64,000 nt of DNA from Stictocephala bisonia (lineage: Eukaryota; Arthropoda; Insecta; Hemiptera; Membracidae), in assembly GCA_035578905.1 (NCBI GenBank), contig JAQJVL010000257.1:903001-967000 (forward strand), read 5' to 3'. This document shows, one piece after another, positions 12,580 through 25,974 of this stretch (position 1 is its first letter; every line of letters begins with the position of its first letter). The notes beneath the pieces were generated by a model that was not told the origin of the DNA, did not search any database, and worked only from the letters and a program-made list of their open reading frames with translations. The position numbers and the translations under genes are program-made.

Positions 12580-14614
12580 GTAAGGACATTTCAATTACAG
12601 TTTTATGTATAGTTAATAGAAAACACCTACTAAATAAGCATGCAGTTGTAGTGGTATCGAATTGCGATTGATCAATACGTTTTTACTTTCTCGCACATGC
12701 GTCAGCATAGAGGAAGTATTGTGATCTATCAAAAATATGTGTTCACAAGTTGGTCTAAAAATTTATTTTAGAGTCCCCTGAACAAAAAAGTGGGGTTTTT
12801 CGAAAAAAAATTGTTTATGTCTGTTTGTATGTACACTTCACTGGAGACAAAACGGATGGATACATTTTTTGAAATGTGGTATGTAGGTGTTATTTAGCCA
12901 ATATCTCTAGACCATTTTTTCACTTTTCGAAATTTTAGTTTTTTTTAATTTGTATGGACAAAAAACATAAAAAAATAGTATTTTCTCCATTTGATTAAAT
13001 TTTCAGGAAATATGTGAATTATCATTTAAAATGTTCCAGTAAAAACCGCATATCTCTAACTTGACTAGTTTTTTTAGTTATGGCAAAAAAACATGGGAAT
13101 CAAACTGGTAATTTTCAAAGTTGTAATTTTTTGTGTTTAATATGGGGAAAAGTTTGTGCCAATTCTTTGGAACCATTTATTTCATTTAATAAACGTTATA
13201 TTGTAATGGATTGTTTAACCAACATTCGTGTTTTCACACGGTAGTTAAATAGAATTTAATTTTTTCTGTAATAATGCAAAACTGAGATTGTTTACCGTTT
13301 TGTGTTTTAAATGTGTTATTTTCTTCAACAGTGAAATTCAGTTTAGCTAGCTAACTTCTGCCAAATTAAATCTTGCCTAACTAGACTTTAAAATTGTTAT
13401 CGCCTAGAAATCTAATTTCTTAGACTATTAATGACATAATGTTTGAAAGACGACACATGTAATTAAAGGCTTTTTTATTTTCACAAATAATTTGAGTAAG
13501 CATCAGCTTTTTGTTGTCTATTCATACATAAAAATCGGCAAGTTCGTCCTTATTATAATAAATACGCAAAGTATAAACCTTTTATGAATTATTGGTTCTT
13601 TAAGATTGTTACAAGAACTTGTATGATATTGACTTATTTAATATAAAACGAGGTGATTTGATTGATCATTGTAAAATGTGTCGCAACTAGCTGTTTTGAT
13701 TTGTGCCACTTTGAAATGCACCATGCACCGTGCACGTGTGAGCCGAAGGTAGAGTGCCTGTGATACATACAGTAATCAGTAATGTTTTTTATAATGAGTT
13801 GCAGTTGAACACTATGGTCGATATGCGACATTCATATATGATGCAGACTAATATACAGTATAAGATCTGTCACAATGTGTAGGAACTTTTCCACGATGTG
13901 AGAACTCGTATTCGGGCTGATTTCCAACTCCTTCAACGCTGTTAATGTTTTATTGACTTAAGAAATCTGTACATGTAATTGCCATATTGGATTTATTATT
14001 GTTCCTTAAGAGAAATGTTAAATACGGTACAGTATTTTACATTATTCGAAAGAGCGAAGCAGTTTTACAATTTTGGTTTGCTTACATTTTCATGAAACAT
14101 ACTAATAAACTAAAATTGTATGTTTTTATTTCATCACACATTAATATTAACAAAAAAGTGTAAAATTAGATCCACAAGTAACTTTAACGCTCTTTAAAAG
14201 TTGGTAAAAATTATAATTGTCCGACGAAAGGTTAAGTCACAGTGATGTGGCAAATTCAAAATTGCTCTTATGGAACATAAATCCAACATGGCAAGTACCT
14301 CTAATGCCTTTCTAGGACATATAGGCCTAGTATTTAGATAAACGTAAGGTAATTTTTTTTTTGCGGGATGCGTCACTTGCGTTGGTAAAACTGGTTCCCA
14401 TGATAAAGAGAAAAAAAAAAAAAAAAACTAAGCAACCGAATACCTTTTTTCTTTATTTAATCGCTATAATGGGCCTTGCAGAGGAAGGCGGTGAGTGTGT
14501 GGGTCAGCGAGTAGGCCCGGCGAAGGTGTCGTGTGGGCCGGGCCCTGACACACTTGAGGCACACCCTGGTCTAGGAGCCATCACACTAGGGTGGCCTGTA
14601 GCAAAGGCACAGAC
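12580..14614. other. Unannotated first part of the large intron
   Basis: No gene was recognised. The 12770-13250 portion is rich in A and T runs and reads like old repeat DNA (GGGGTTTTTCGAAAAAAAAT near 12792), but I found no second copy. An A-run lies at 14411-14427. Confidence 0.4.
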
Positions 14615-14690
14615 AGCTTTCTCATGGCCGCCACGAACTCCTGTCATTGGATTTCAACTAATGTAAATTTTGACAAATCTGCCCTAATAA
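14615..14690 (-). mobile_element. R1 MITE fragment (orientation B)
   Basis: TCATGGCCGCCACGAACTCC and CAACTAATGTAAATTTT match the left-central part of orientation-B R1 copies. Neither terminus is present. Confidence 0.5.
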
Positions 14691-14892
14691 TTAGTAAGAT
14701 TATACTGACATAGTCGAAAGTTCTTACTGGTTAGATCCTTGAGAAGAGGATGGGGACAGTTAGCATCATTTTTTAGTATTCCGTGGGGGAACTGTGTTTA
14801 AAGCTTGTCAGTGGCCTGTACGTGGACGAATCGTCCCAATTATTGCCATCTTGTTGTTCAGTATCATTAATTTTATACACACGAATATTATC

Positions 14893-14952
14893 ATGGCACA
14901 GAGAAGAAAGAAAAAGAGGCTATATCCAAAAGTCGCCGAATGGGTGTCGAGA
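14893..14952 (+). mobile_element. R1 MITE fragment (orientation A left end)
   Basis: CACAGAGAAGAAAGAAAAAG, then TATCCAAAAGTCGCCGAATG and GGTGTCGAGAAG, match the left terminus of orientation-A R1. The similarity stops abruptly. The short open frame at 14794-14991 that covers it is incidental. Confidence 0.5.
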
Positions 14953-17549
14953 AGTCACTTCAAGGGTGTTGTGGATTTATTATCCATGTAGCTACAAAGG
15001 TAAAGGAGTAGAGAATACAGTCATTTGACCTTTTATTTGGCCACGGAGTAGCCATAAAATGGCAGATTAGGCTCGAGTTGGCGATAAACAAGTAGGATCT
15101 GGTGGCTATAGGTCAGGGGTTAAAACTGTTGTTGTGTGGCTGCGCGCCGCCAAGGCTGTGCAAAGTGCAACTAAGTTGAAGAAAGTCCCACTTTGGGTTC
15201 TACATCTACACGCTACCTACGGTGCAGTTTGATCCGTGCCGATAACGGGTGGTTGAGGAGGTGTGAAGGCCGAAGGGCGCAGCATGTTACGTGTCTTATC
15301 TCTACGGTCGTATATAACACTTGTTGGCAATCGACAGTCGACTACGTGCTCAGGACGTGCGTGTACTCGATTCCCGATACGTAGTAGGCGAGAAGTGTGG
15401 ACATATTTACCTACTTAGTCCTTAGCCGTTCTCAATCTCTCATACAAACGTCTGTGTAGTCCGTACTAAACTTATTATCTAATTTGTTCCGACCTTCGAT
15501 ATGTCGATGGTTCAACATGGACATGCGGCCAGCATGTGCCACTCTGTGTTAGAAGATGTCCCCTACTCGCAGTGAGATGCTGTTTTGTCTGTGAGCCCAC
15601 ATTCAGACACGCTGGTTATAAATATCAGACATTTATTAGGTAGGCCTACTCGTTTGAAACCTCTGGTTTACTGATACTGCTGTTCTGATTCATGAGTGTG
15701 TAGGTTCTGCTTCGGAGCTGCTTTTTGTTTATATTTTTCTATTTGTTGTTTATTTGTGTGTTGCACTTAAAGTAAACCATTCGTGCCGTGTGTTCCTCCG
15801 AAAAAAATAGACAGTCAAGGCGGCTTGTGGGACAGTCTGGTTTATTTCACAGTTTCCCAATCTGCCAGGCCACCACTAGCAAGTCGATAGCCATGTACAG
15901 TTGTAGCTATAAGTCTTACCGCCAGCGGACCACAACATGTGTATGGTCCGTGTTTATGATTATAAAGAGTTATAGTGAACTCTGTACGATTATTTAAAGT
16001 CCAAAGTATTGACCACAAGTTGATATTGTGATTTTTTTACTCTTTAATTCGTCAATAATGGTATTTAAAATTGTACACATCCAATCTTAAAAAAAACCCT
16101 ACGCAATTCTTTACAAAAATAGTTTTAGTCCATGACAATTATTACGGACCGAATCCTTGAAACCCATGGTGTGAAATGGTCATTATGTCTGGCACGTTAA
16201 GCAATAATTGACCGTAATGTACAATCGCTGGCTTATAAACTCACGTACTTACAAAACCACCAAGAGCACTTACACTGCCAATTAAAATTGTGCCTTTGAT
16301 TTGCTTACTCATATTAAATTACTGTGGATATTTCATCTACTGTTCTGTTAAACCAGTTGATGTCGCTATCCAATCTGTATCTACCGGGGCATTCTCTCCT
16401 CACCGGCCAAACAAGTTGTGGACGGCCGCAAGTGAATCATTTCCAGGTGCTGTAAAAGGCAAGGCATTGTGTCCAGTGTCTTTGCAGGAAGCCGTCAGGT
16501 CTGCCTTGCCGGGACCTTGCCATACTTGTCATCCCCTGGCTCACCGACCCACTTACTACTCTGACATACATTCGTCATTCACTTCCTCACTCATTTCCCG
16601 GCAGCCGGGGGTTGTTACGCCGTCACTAGAAACGTGGATCTCACTGCTGTGGAGATCGCAATGACTAGTTACAGTTTATAAGGGTTTTTATATGAGTTGT
16701 ATCAGTCGTATGTTTGTATAAGAGATTGGTTACCTTTTTGGATCAGTTGCTCGTACGATAAAGTGATTTGCGTAGTCTTAGTACTTGAATTAATTACTAA
16801 GTAGGAATTTAACATCAGTAATACCAAAATGTTTAAGAGGATAGTTGTGTAGTTCAGAACATTCATAGATGTTTGGGTCGGGAACAGGAGTATTCACTTG
16901 AACGTGATATACCTTATAGCACCTACAATCTCGCTCAATGGTCAATGCTATTTATGTCTAATATAAGGGATGATAATTTTGATTTTGATCAAGATACACT
17001 ATCTACCGGCTTTTTTACAAAATGGTTAGCCATGCTCCATCTGGTTCCGAATCCATACAATGCAAGTGTTTTGGATGTCACATGACTATTAGTATTTTTA
17101 AGGACCTGTCGGTTCAGTTTGTAACAAAATTAAAGAGTTTATGAACAGCATAAAACATTAAATAGCTGATGTTTGCCTTATTATGTTAATTTATTGAACT
17201 GTAAACCCTATGATTAATCAAAGAGGTCTAAAGTGAAGAAAGTGAATGTGGAGCAAGCGTTTTTTAATTTTCGCCTCTCATAAATACATCAAGATTTTGG
17301 TTGAAAGAAGTTCTCAATCATATTTTTATGGGTTAGGTCGTCAATTGAGTCCTGGCTACAGAATGTTTCGATAGAATTCACACTAGCGTCAGTACCTATT
17401 TAATAAGCTTTGTGTTTAATTTGTTTTTCGTTTGACTACAAGTATGATGTACATATACGGAGTTCGTCAACGTGTGGCACTGGTGATGCAAAGGTTCTTC
17501 ATTGTCCGTCAGAGCGGCCTTCACGGGAACAAAGCAATCAAATAAATCC
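14953..17549. other. Unannotated intronic sequence
   Basis: No gene was recognised. The GC-richer interval 16380-16650 carries a 124-aa frame (16290-16664, +) without recognisable motifs or good flanking splice sites. Confidence 0.4.
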
Positions 17550-18362
17550 GCCTGTAGATAATTGACAGGATCGCCTTACAGCGAAACTTGGTATTACCTT
17601 ACCTGTGAGGCCGAGATCTGATATCGGATCGGTCAGTCTAGAGTTCTGTGAGGCAGGGACATCGAGACCTTGGGAGTGCAGTGAGTATCGATGATAGTAC
17701 GTCAACGTACTTGTCATGGGGGTAAGTAATTTAATTGATAGGATTGCCTTATAGGAGACGGCATTACCTTATCTGTGAGGATGAGATCTGAATGCGGATT
17801 GGTCAGTGTAGAGTTCCGTGATGCAGGAATTTCGAGGCCTTGGAGTGTAGTCAGTATCGGCTACTACGTCAACGTACGTCTCATTGGGGGTAGATAATTG
17901 ATAAGATCGCCTTGCAGGAGACATAGATTTACCTTACCTGTGAGGCTGAGATCTGATGTCGGATCGGTCAGTCTAGGGGTCCGTGAGGCAGGAACATCGA
18001 GACCTTGGGAGTGCAGTGAGTATCGATGATAGTACGTCAACGTACATGTCATGGCGGTAGATAATTGATAGGATCGCCTTACAGGAGACTTGGCTTTACC
18101 ATAAATGTGAGGCTGAGGTTTGATTGCTGATCGGTCAGTCTAGGGTTCCGTGAGGCAGCAATACGAGGCCTTGGAGTGTAGACAGTATCGATGCTACATG
18201 GGAGTAGATAATTGATAGGATCGTCTTACAGAATACCTTACCTGTGATGCTGAGATCTGATTGCTGATTGGTCAGTGTAGAGTTCCGTGAGGCCGGAATA
18301 CGAGGCCTTGGGGTGTATCGAAGCTATTACGTCCACGTAAGTGTTATGGGCATAAGTGATAA
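17550..18362. repeat. 167-bp satellite, about 5 units
   Basis: Units share GTAGATAATTGATAGGATCG, CCTTACCTGTGAGGC, GAGATCTGAT, GGATCGGTCAGTCTA and TACGTCAACGTAC. Starts fall near 17554, 17721, 17889, 18056 and 18202, so periods are 167, 168, 167 and 146; the last units are shortened. Divergence between units is visible and includes indels, so this array is older than the one at 55585. Each of the better units contains a GTACGTCAACGTAC near-palindrome. No conserved open frame. Confidence 0.93.
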
Positions 18363-20790
18363 CAATGAATACGGTCATAGTATGCTACGACTGTTTTAGA
18401 AAATCGCCAAAAGTAATGTCTCTCCTCTATCTTGGAACACATTGAATTGTCCAAAATGAAGTCAGGGGAAACGCGAGGCTCTTTTATGCTTTGTGGTGAA
18501 ATGAGAAAACTTCTTCATGAACTATCATAGTTGTCTCAATTCGTGGTAGATCATACAATAAAGCTTTGACAGTGTTGTTTCAGAGACGTTCAGTGCAAAA
18601 CCCCTTCAAATAGTTAATAACAAAGTACTCTATATAGGTGATCTGTGCACAGCGGTGGGAAGTAAAGCCACCGTCCAATCCAAAACGATGATAACATGTA
18701 CTTTGCAGATTGAACAGTGGATATTATGTTGTCCTGTCTCGAGCCTTTCATCACCGAGGTTATTCAACAGTTGGGACCTCGCTCAGATGGTGCGCCGATG
18801 AAATCGGCCTCTAATTACGGTAGGCTTTCTTGTCAGTTTTGGGACAGTTAACGAGCTAAGTCATCTGGAAACCAATGATACTTAATGATCGTTACGTATA
18901 TTCCTTTTTTACGTCTTGTTTTTAGGCAGTTTCCTGATAAGGCCGCGTTGTGTTTCAAGTGGACACGGACAAGTTTTTGTGCTCTCGTGATTTGTCAGTT
19001 ACAAGTCTCCCTTAAGGGGGTTTACATGGGTAGTTTATATGTCGCAGTTTTGTCGGCGGCTATAATTTACACTTCCTTAAGACCAAGCCGATCAGATGTT
19101 TGTTGACTAATTTGGACATACAAACAAAAAGGACCGCGTTTACCCCCTACTAAAACCTCAACCTACTTAACTCTGTTCTTATTCAATACATTTTAGCATG
19201 ATATAAGATAACAGTAAGCAACGAAATGTATGTTGCCAATATTTGGACAAACATCTTTGAACGCCTATTCACTCTGCAGTTGAGTCCTGCCAACGCTGAC
19301 CTGGCCCCTCGCTCTACCGGCTCAAGACGTGTAAGCGGCTCACATCAGGAGCCAGAGAGGGTGTGATTAGAGAATTGGGAGGTCGGCGGCCCGAGAGCCT
19401 CTCTGCCTTATGGGGACTCGTCAGCAATGGCCTGCTTGTGCCTGGCCGGCCAAGGCGAGTCTGAGTCACCTCACAATAGCAGTAGGGAGGTCACACATCT
19501 TGATATGAGAATTTCCTACCGATTTCGCTTTCATCCGTTTTTTTTTTAATTGCTTGCCACCTTGTATTGCGAACGAGTAATAAAAACTTTCTTAAACAAA
19601 ACATTCGAACACAGCTTTAAACATATAATTCTTAAACTGCTATTTGAATTCTGCTAGCACATCTTAGGTGCCTTTCGCATTTAGTACAATCGACAGCGAT
19701 ATATTAACTTTAAGAGCGTCAATAATGTATGCTTTTAGACCTACTTACTTTAACACATTCGCTAATTGCTTCGTTTAAAGAATTAAATCACATTTTCTAT
19801 TTTTGTTCAGTATTGCATTTTTTTTTTTACTTTGGCCACATTGGATATTTTTAGTTATCTATATCAGTCTTTCATTCATCTCTGTTTCTTGTTTTAGATC
19901 TTGACACCCAATTTCCCTCCATCATATCGGATCTAACCTTTCTTTCAGCTTCTGAAAAAAATTAATCTGGATTTAATTTCCTTTGTTTAAATATTACATT
20001 TTTGTCCTTCAGCTCTTATCTGTTTTCTCTTTCAAATCCAATACTGTTAGATCTCTTTCGTGTAAGCTATTCTTTAAATCTAAATGGGTGATTTTTAAAT
20101 TTCCACAGTTTTCCACGATCTATCTAGTTAATCCATTTTCTGGAATTCTCATTATTTATCCAACAAAAAGACTTTTTTCATCACTTTTTCATCATGGAAT
20201 ATCTGATACACCATCTCATTAGGTTTAGTTCTCCAACCTCCTCTCTTTGATTTGTCTTTCATTTCCTGTAATTTATTTGACGCAATTCTCTGTCGTTGAA
20301 GACGCACAAACGAGATCTTCAAATTGAACATGACCGAGAGATAAAGTTACTTTCAAATCTTTTTACTATCACTACTTTTAAAATCGTTGTATTAAGTAAG
20401 GCAGAACGATAAACCTTATACAATAGCTGGTCATGCCGATGAAGGTAGATGACAAAGAGAGCAGCCGTCGAGATAGGAGCCGGTCGAATGTAAATGAGTC
20501 GGCTGTAATTGCGCTGAGTGAATGCATAATTAAATACCTATAAGTGACTCAATGAGTGTATGAACAGAGTGCGTGATCACTGACAACTGGCCAGTAGCCA
20601 AATAATCCAAGTGCCCCTCAACACTTGCAGTATATTCCTTTTGTATTTGTTCTGAACGATATCTGCCAAAAGAATATTTTGAAGTTGACACGTTTTAAAG
20701 TTTAATAACGAACGTTTCACTACTGATTGTTGGTAGAAAACATAATTTGTTGATCTCCAATGCTTCTTCGAATGTTTTTAGGAACAAACA
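18363..20790. other. Unannotated sequence, with a pyrimidine-rich stretch
   Basis: 19280-19500 is GC-rich with no recognised gene. About 19840-20300 is strongly T/C-biased on the + strand, so its complement is purine-rich and may be a decayed LINE on the minus strand, but I could not find a reverse-transcriptase motif. Confidence 0.4.
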
Positions 20791-20832
20791 CAACGTTTCC
20801 ACAGGTAAATACACTCCTGTCATCTTCAGGTG
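20791..20832 (-). other. Structured CTGAAGATG...GGAAACG motif (copy 1)
   Basis: On the minus strand this reads CCTGAAGATGACAGG, about ten bases, then CCTGTGGAAACGTTG. ACAGG/CCTGT can pair, placing CTGAAGA before and GAAA after a stem, the same layout as the motif at 41000. It is probably part of a mobile-element terminus. Confidence 0.4.
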
Positions 20833-22539
20833 TTATTTCTCTAGTCTACATTTACAACTAAGTTTTTCTCGTTTTTTCCTTAACCCGTAGTAATGTAAGC
20901 AACACTTCAAAACTACATGCTTATAGACTACACAACAATGTGGCGTTTTCATGATGAATAACGAACTATCCGTTATGTTCTATGAAAGTGAAAGAGAAGT
21001 ACCAGTTGTTTAATACGGTGTAAGGCCATCACTTGAAGGCCGAAAAGTCATCTACAAAACTAGTTGATATAGACTTGCGTGGGCACAGTCCAGTTTGTAG
21101 GCAAGCCCTCGGTGGCCTTGTTGTAATGGTGATAATTTGCCAGGAATGTCGATCGTAAACGTGGCTAACATAATGGCAGCTGCTAATTATATGGGGGAGG
21201 GGAAATTGGTCTACTTTTTGTTTACTATTAAACACGTTTATAGACGTAAAGTGACGTTAAACACTTCCATTGAAGTTGTGCTTTGAAAGTAGAAACGAAA
21301 GAGATGCAATTATTTTTATTATATTACCACAGGTAAGTTATTTTGAAAAAATTAATGCATTAAATTGGAGATTCAACAAACAGGGGCACCATTAATACGA
21401 TAAAGGATTGGAAATTAGAATATGGAACAGTTTTCCAAATCTGGTATAGATTGTAGTATGGAATTGAACTATTGGAAAGGAAACGAAGATATTGATGTGT
21501 GTAAGTCATCAACCAATTCTATTATATGGAACGAAACGTGGACATTACAAAAGGTGATCTAAGCTGTAATGAGGTTGCAGTAATGATATTTTTAAGAGGA
21601 ATTTAAAGGACTGGCAGAAGAGATAGAATAAGAATAAAAATAAGCAGAGAATAGTTGAGAGTGACACTGCTATAATAGAAAGAGGAATGCAGAAAGACGA
21701 AACCTACAGACAAAATGGAAGAAAAAAGGAGAGACAGCAATTTATAAAATTGTTTCAGATGACCCGTGAACTTAGGAACGTCAGCGAACGATGATGACTA
21801 TGATTAATGAAAACAATTGAATTACCTCGTAAGAAATTAAACTGTACTCGTACGGGTTGTTACGTTTTATTTCCATTTAGCAACTACAATTGAGTTTTAT
21901 GGGCATTTTTGTGTGTTTAAACAAACATTCTACGAGTCATTAACTCTAATTGCTAACTCCATTGAGGACGATCTTGTGTTTACTGCAGCACCCTTGGCCC
22001 CTTTAGTCAGCCCTTTGTTGCACATTGCTGTAGTCAGTTAGTGTTGGGTGAGTCCCCTTGGACTGAGAATGCTAAACGAGGTTTTTTTTTAACTGTAGCG
22101 TTCTATATTGTACATTCTAGTATATTTATTAAATGAAATTAAAAATTCTTTATTTATATTACAAGAGGTGAAGTTAGGGCTTATCATATGTATAAACCTT
22201 GGTTTGAGTGACGTTTAATGTTTTGTGATTGGTTTTAACAATCTTTGAGTTCTTAATCCTTTTCTTGAGATAAACAATGTCTTTTCTTCGATATAGCACA
22301 ACAATTAGATACGAAGACTTCACTAATGATTGATTGATCATTTATATCATGGTTTGAAATGCGCGTACTAATATTCGGAAATAAAATATGTTTGGTGTTG
22401 TTGTAATATCGTGGCAGTTACATATGACTATAGTGGTCGAAGTCAACACAATCAATTCACCAGTCAATTATGTCGTACCTAACCTTCCGACATATGACTA
22501 AAGTGAATATATCTGTCTATATTCTGTGGTCGTACCTAG
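20833..22539. other. Unannotated sequence with a possible LINE tail
   Basis: At about 21540-21790 the + strand contains a broken frame ending in an acidic run (ANDDDYD). Such tails occur at the C-terminus of some degraded insect LINE proteins. I regard this as weak. Nothing else was recognised. Confidence 0.3.
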
Positions 22540-22612
22540 CCTTCCGACCCATCCTCCGAGCGTACTGGGCGTAGGAGTTTTGATCCGTGAGGTCAGGCAA
22601 AGACCGTCACTA
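22540..22612 (+). repeat. Dispersed repeat R5, + copy
   Basis: TTTTGATCCGTGAGGTCAGG and AGACCGTCACTAAA are shared, in opposite orientation, with 24090-24165. The flanking CGAGCGTAC is also shared. Both may be pieces of one transposon or an inverted pair. A further GTTTTGATCCGCGAG lies near 22649. Confidence 0.5.
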
Positions 22613-23429
22613 AAGTGTCAACGTAATTGGTTGCTCGTCTGGGCGGCGTTTTGATCCGCGAGAAGGAGTAAGTGAGACTGCCGAACAGGGAGGGAAGACA
22701 GCAGATGTGGAATTTGGGGGTGAACTACCGGGTGGTTACATGCCGGTAACTCGGCAGAAATATTTTACTTAACAAAGACAGGTATATTTGCTTCAGGTAT
22801 ACTGACTGCGATCGTATTGACTATTATTACAGTTGCTAGATCTCTTAAACAGATCGTGATTACTTCCAGAGTGATTTATTTACTAATTTCATTATTGGTT
22901 ATGTATAATTCAACTTTGTCAATCAATGGCTATGAAACGCTTTGATTTAATTTGAATTTTTAATCTAACAATTACATTATTCATTAATAATAATAATAAT
23001 CATTCCCATAAGATTTATTTTTTAAACAACCTCCGTTGCATTGCAATTAAATTTAGAAAGTAAATAAATATGCTTTCTAATAAATCTATATAAGTTAGTT
23101 TAAAATCCAAATTATAACTAAATGACAGATAGCAATTGTATAAACGTAAAAATTAACGTCCATTAACGGGGAGGAAGTGTGTAACGTTTATAATAGGTAA
23201 ACGGACGCATAATGTCTGTATTTTATATAATAAATAAAATTATATAAGCACATTAAAGATGTAAAAACATAAACGGACCAATTTAAATGTCATTCAATAA
23301 AAGTGAATTCTGCTAAACTACTTCATGATATTTTTAGCTTAGTTGAATTAAATTCGTTGTATTATATTAGTCATATTAATACCTAAACTATGGCTCAAAC
23401 GCACATTTTTATTTTATATTTTGACTTCC
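22613..23429. other. Unannotated AT-rich sequence
   Basis: Very AT-rich with homopolymer and TAA/ATA runs. No gene was seen. Confidence 0.4.
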
Positions 23430-23790
23430 GTTAAGCCTAATATTATAATAATAATAATAATCTTTATTGCATCAAACCTCATATGAGGTATTACAATTTA
23501 TAATATAATAAATATAATAAAAGTTGAGTAATATGTATATATAAATTACATTTGAATTTTAAAGAAGTCTTCAATTTTGTATAAACATTCTTTTAATAAA
23601 TAGTAAGCTATATAATTTTTTTAAATTGTTTCACTTCTAGATTTCTTAAATTAAGCAATTTATTGCATAGTTTAACATCAATAAATTCGTGATTTATTTT
23701 GTGTCTCCCTCGATGTGAGGCAGCAGTTTTACCCGCAGTTTTATGTTTAAAGTTAATGGATGTTTAATTGTTATATATGCCTACCCATAT
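23430..23790 (-). pseudogene. LINE 3' end (RT C-terminus and ATT tail)
   Basis: On the minus strand a frame reads ...VKLCNKLLNLRNLEVKQFKK, which resembles the KLYNkLP..ir.....FK..Lk ending of jockey/CR1-type LINE proteins. It is followed by an AT-rich 3' UTR, AATAAAGA and an (ATT)n tail at about 23447-23462. The closely similar tail of the better-preserved LINE at 32342-32373 supports the call. It is 5'-truncated and inactive. Confidence 0.5.
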
Positions 23791-24089
23791 TTAACACCAA
23801 GTAAATAATTATGAATAAAGAAAACTTTCTTACGTAAGGTATGTTACGTAGCCAAACAAAATGGAATAAACAAGTAGAAAAAATTGATACAAATTTTCAA
23901 AATAACACATATTAATTTCACTCTTTTTCAGACGAACTACGATGTATATTAAAATTATAGCTTTTAAAAGCAGTAGATACTGTATTCTTGTTACGTTTAA
24001 AATGACACCCTCCTTGATCCTCACTGTCGCCACCACTTCCACATTCACTTTTAAACACCGCCTGAGCGGCAAAGGGATTAGTAGGAATA

Positions 24090-24165
24090 TTTATGACGGT
24101 CTGTACCTGACCCCACGGATCAAAATTCCGCCTCCCGAGCGTACTTCTCGACTAGGCTGTAGAAC
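24090..24165 (-). repeat. Dispersed repeat R5, - copy
   Basis: The reverse complement contains GAATTTTGATCCGTGGGGTC and AGACCGTCATAAA, matching 22575-22615. With that copy it forms an inverted pair about 1.5 kb apart. Confidence 0.5.
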
Positions 24166-24238
24166 TCTGTGTAGACGAGTGTTCAGCTATAATATATGAA
24201 TACAAAATGGTAACAGTGATTACTATTATGAGGTATCA

Positions 24239-24345
24239 TTTACATCAGTGGCTAAGGCTTCGGACTAGGGGTGCGAGGCCCAAGGCTCGAATACCAAATG
24301 AGCTGATGGTTTGTACTTCACCAGTTCACGCACAGGCATGCAGGC
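24239..24345 (+). mobile_element. tRNA-like SINE head
   Basis: CAGTGGCTAAGGCTTCGGAC resembles a tRNA A box (TGGCNNAGT..), and GGCTCGAATACC about 30 bases later resembles a B box (GGTTCGANNCC). This spacing fits an internal RNA polymerase III promoter. No complete cloverleaf with an acceptor stem is visible, so a SINE remnant is preferred over a true tRNA gene. Confidence 0.45.
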
Positions 24346-24384
24346 CCATGTCGATCGATTAATTCGGTTTTGTTTATACACAGT

Positions 24385-24515
24385 AATCTGGATTTCAGCA
24401 CTAAGGACAGTTGTTCTTTGTGACAGTATTAGTTTTTATGTGACAGTTGTAGTTCGTGCAACAGTAGTATAATTGGTGTGACAGTCAATTTGTGCGACAG
24501 TCGTAGACTTCACAT
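24385..24515. repeat. Degenerate ~20-bp repeats
   Basis: About five imperfect units built on TGTGACAGT (for example TGTGACAGTTGTAGTT and TGCGACAGTCGTAGAC). Unit lengths vary from about 16 to 22 bp. No function inferred. Confidence 0.6.
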
Positions 24516-25014
24516 AGTCTTTCGGAATACAATTGTTAGTTGCAAGTGATAATTTTGGTTTGTCATTACTATATAGATTTAATTTCAGGTTAGATTGGAA
24601 GCTTTTACTTATTGACAACAATGAGTGAAAATCCAATTAATATTTACTTCAGTGTTGCCATACTATACAGAATACAACCTATATTCTAAAGGCCGATAAA
24701 GTGATATAATGTCAAATCAGTCAACATTTTAAATTATACATTCAGCCTTACCGAAAATGACGAAAATGCTAAAATCTTACCAGCAGAGGGTATTAAAATA
24801 CTATTATAATAATGAATGGAAAAAATGTAGTTTTTAGATATATACTTAAGTAAGGAAAAGCCTGAGTCGCTTGAAACCTTATATTTGTATTAGTCCTTTG
24901 TTTAGAAAAACGATAACCAGATTTCACTAATTTTTTGTAAAAACAAACAATAGGTAAAACAGAACCGATTATTTTATAAAATTAGCTTGGTCCTCAAAAG
25001 AGTCTTTAGCTTAT

Positions 25015-25765
25015 CAACTCAAGAACTTCAGTGCTATTCAAGAAACACTCACAAGTGGTCGTGCAATCCTCGAAGAATATTTTAGAACTTGCAAGCTAAA
25101 TCCTTAACCATCAAAAACCGAAGTAGCCCGCATCCACCTAAGTAATCGACTAGTTAATTGAAAATTGAATATCTTTCTAAAATGGTGTAAAACTCCACCA
25201 AAATGATCCTCCATAGCACTTGGTTGGAGTGATGTTAGATCGATCGCTGACGTTCAAAAGCCATCTTATAAAACAGCAGCTAAAATTAAAACCAGGACAA
25301 ATGTATTACATTCATATTGCTGGAATCATAAAGCGTACAACTACTTTTGTCATTGGTTTATTCAGCTGCTTAATATAGTGCTCCCGTATGGCTAGGTAGC
25401 GTACACACTACAGCGATTAACGTCCAACGTAATAGGGTCATGAGAGCTATTAGTGTCGTCAACTTCACTTCATTGGCCAAGTATCACCTGGAGGTGCTGT
25501 GCAATATATCTCAAAACTTCAGAAGGCACAACTTACAGAATTCAATGAATTACACAGAACCCCCTACCCTGAACGTTAGAACGGTCGAAATCCATCTCGA
25601 AAACCACCTCAACTTACTGCTTCCCAGTTGAGCAGATCAAATATCTCCCCCAGTACTCGTTGGGTCACAGCGTGGAACAGTTTTGATGGACGAAATGAGT
25701 TACGTATTAACGATCCGTCAATACTTGTAGATGATATGAACCGAAGGTTATAAATACTGTATTTT
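25015..25765 (+). pseudogene. Decayed LINE reverse transcriptase (C-terminal half)
   Basis: Across several frames the + strand reads AILEEYFRTCKLNP, SKTEVARIHLSN, then LDRSLTFKSHLIKQQLKLK, then a segment ending WVTAWNSFDGRNELRINDPS. These correspond in order to the region after the catalytic box of insect LINE RTs: the lNPsKTevc.fHL block, the GVtLDrsLTFk.H block, and the C-terminal WN and DPS region. Many stops and frameshifts separate them. No YADD box survives upstream. The 63-aa frame at 25440-25631 is part of this relic, in a shifted frame. Confidence 0.62.
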
Positions 25766-25974
25766 TGAATTTGGAAGTTTTTCTACATAGATCTAATGTA
25801 TTTATTTTAGTAAGTAGCTAGTCTAATGGTTGAACGTCAAAAGGCTAAAAAAAGTAGATTTTTATTATTTTCTTACATGTTACTGATATTCCTACTATAC
25901 AGTACTATTATTTTCAAAAAATTTTACATTTTCAGTTCCTAGTATCGAATTAAAATATCCGTGGGCCCCTAACG

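Noticed and set aside
14794..14991. 65-aa basic frame (MAQRRKKKRLYPKVAEW) as a small gene
   Set aside because: It coincides with the left end of an R1 MITE fragment, and the same DNA motif recurs at the other copies.
24239..24345. True tRNA gene
   Set aside because: A- and B-box-like blocks are present, but no acceptor stem or anticodon arm could be folded. A SINE head is more likely.
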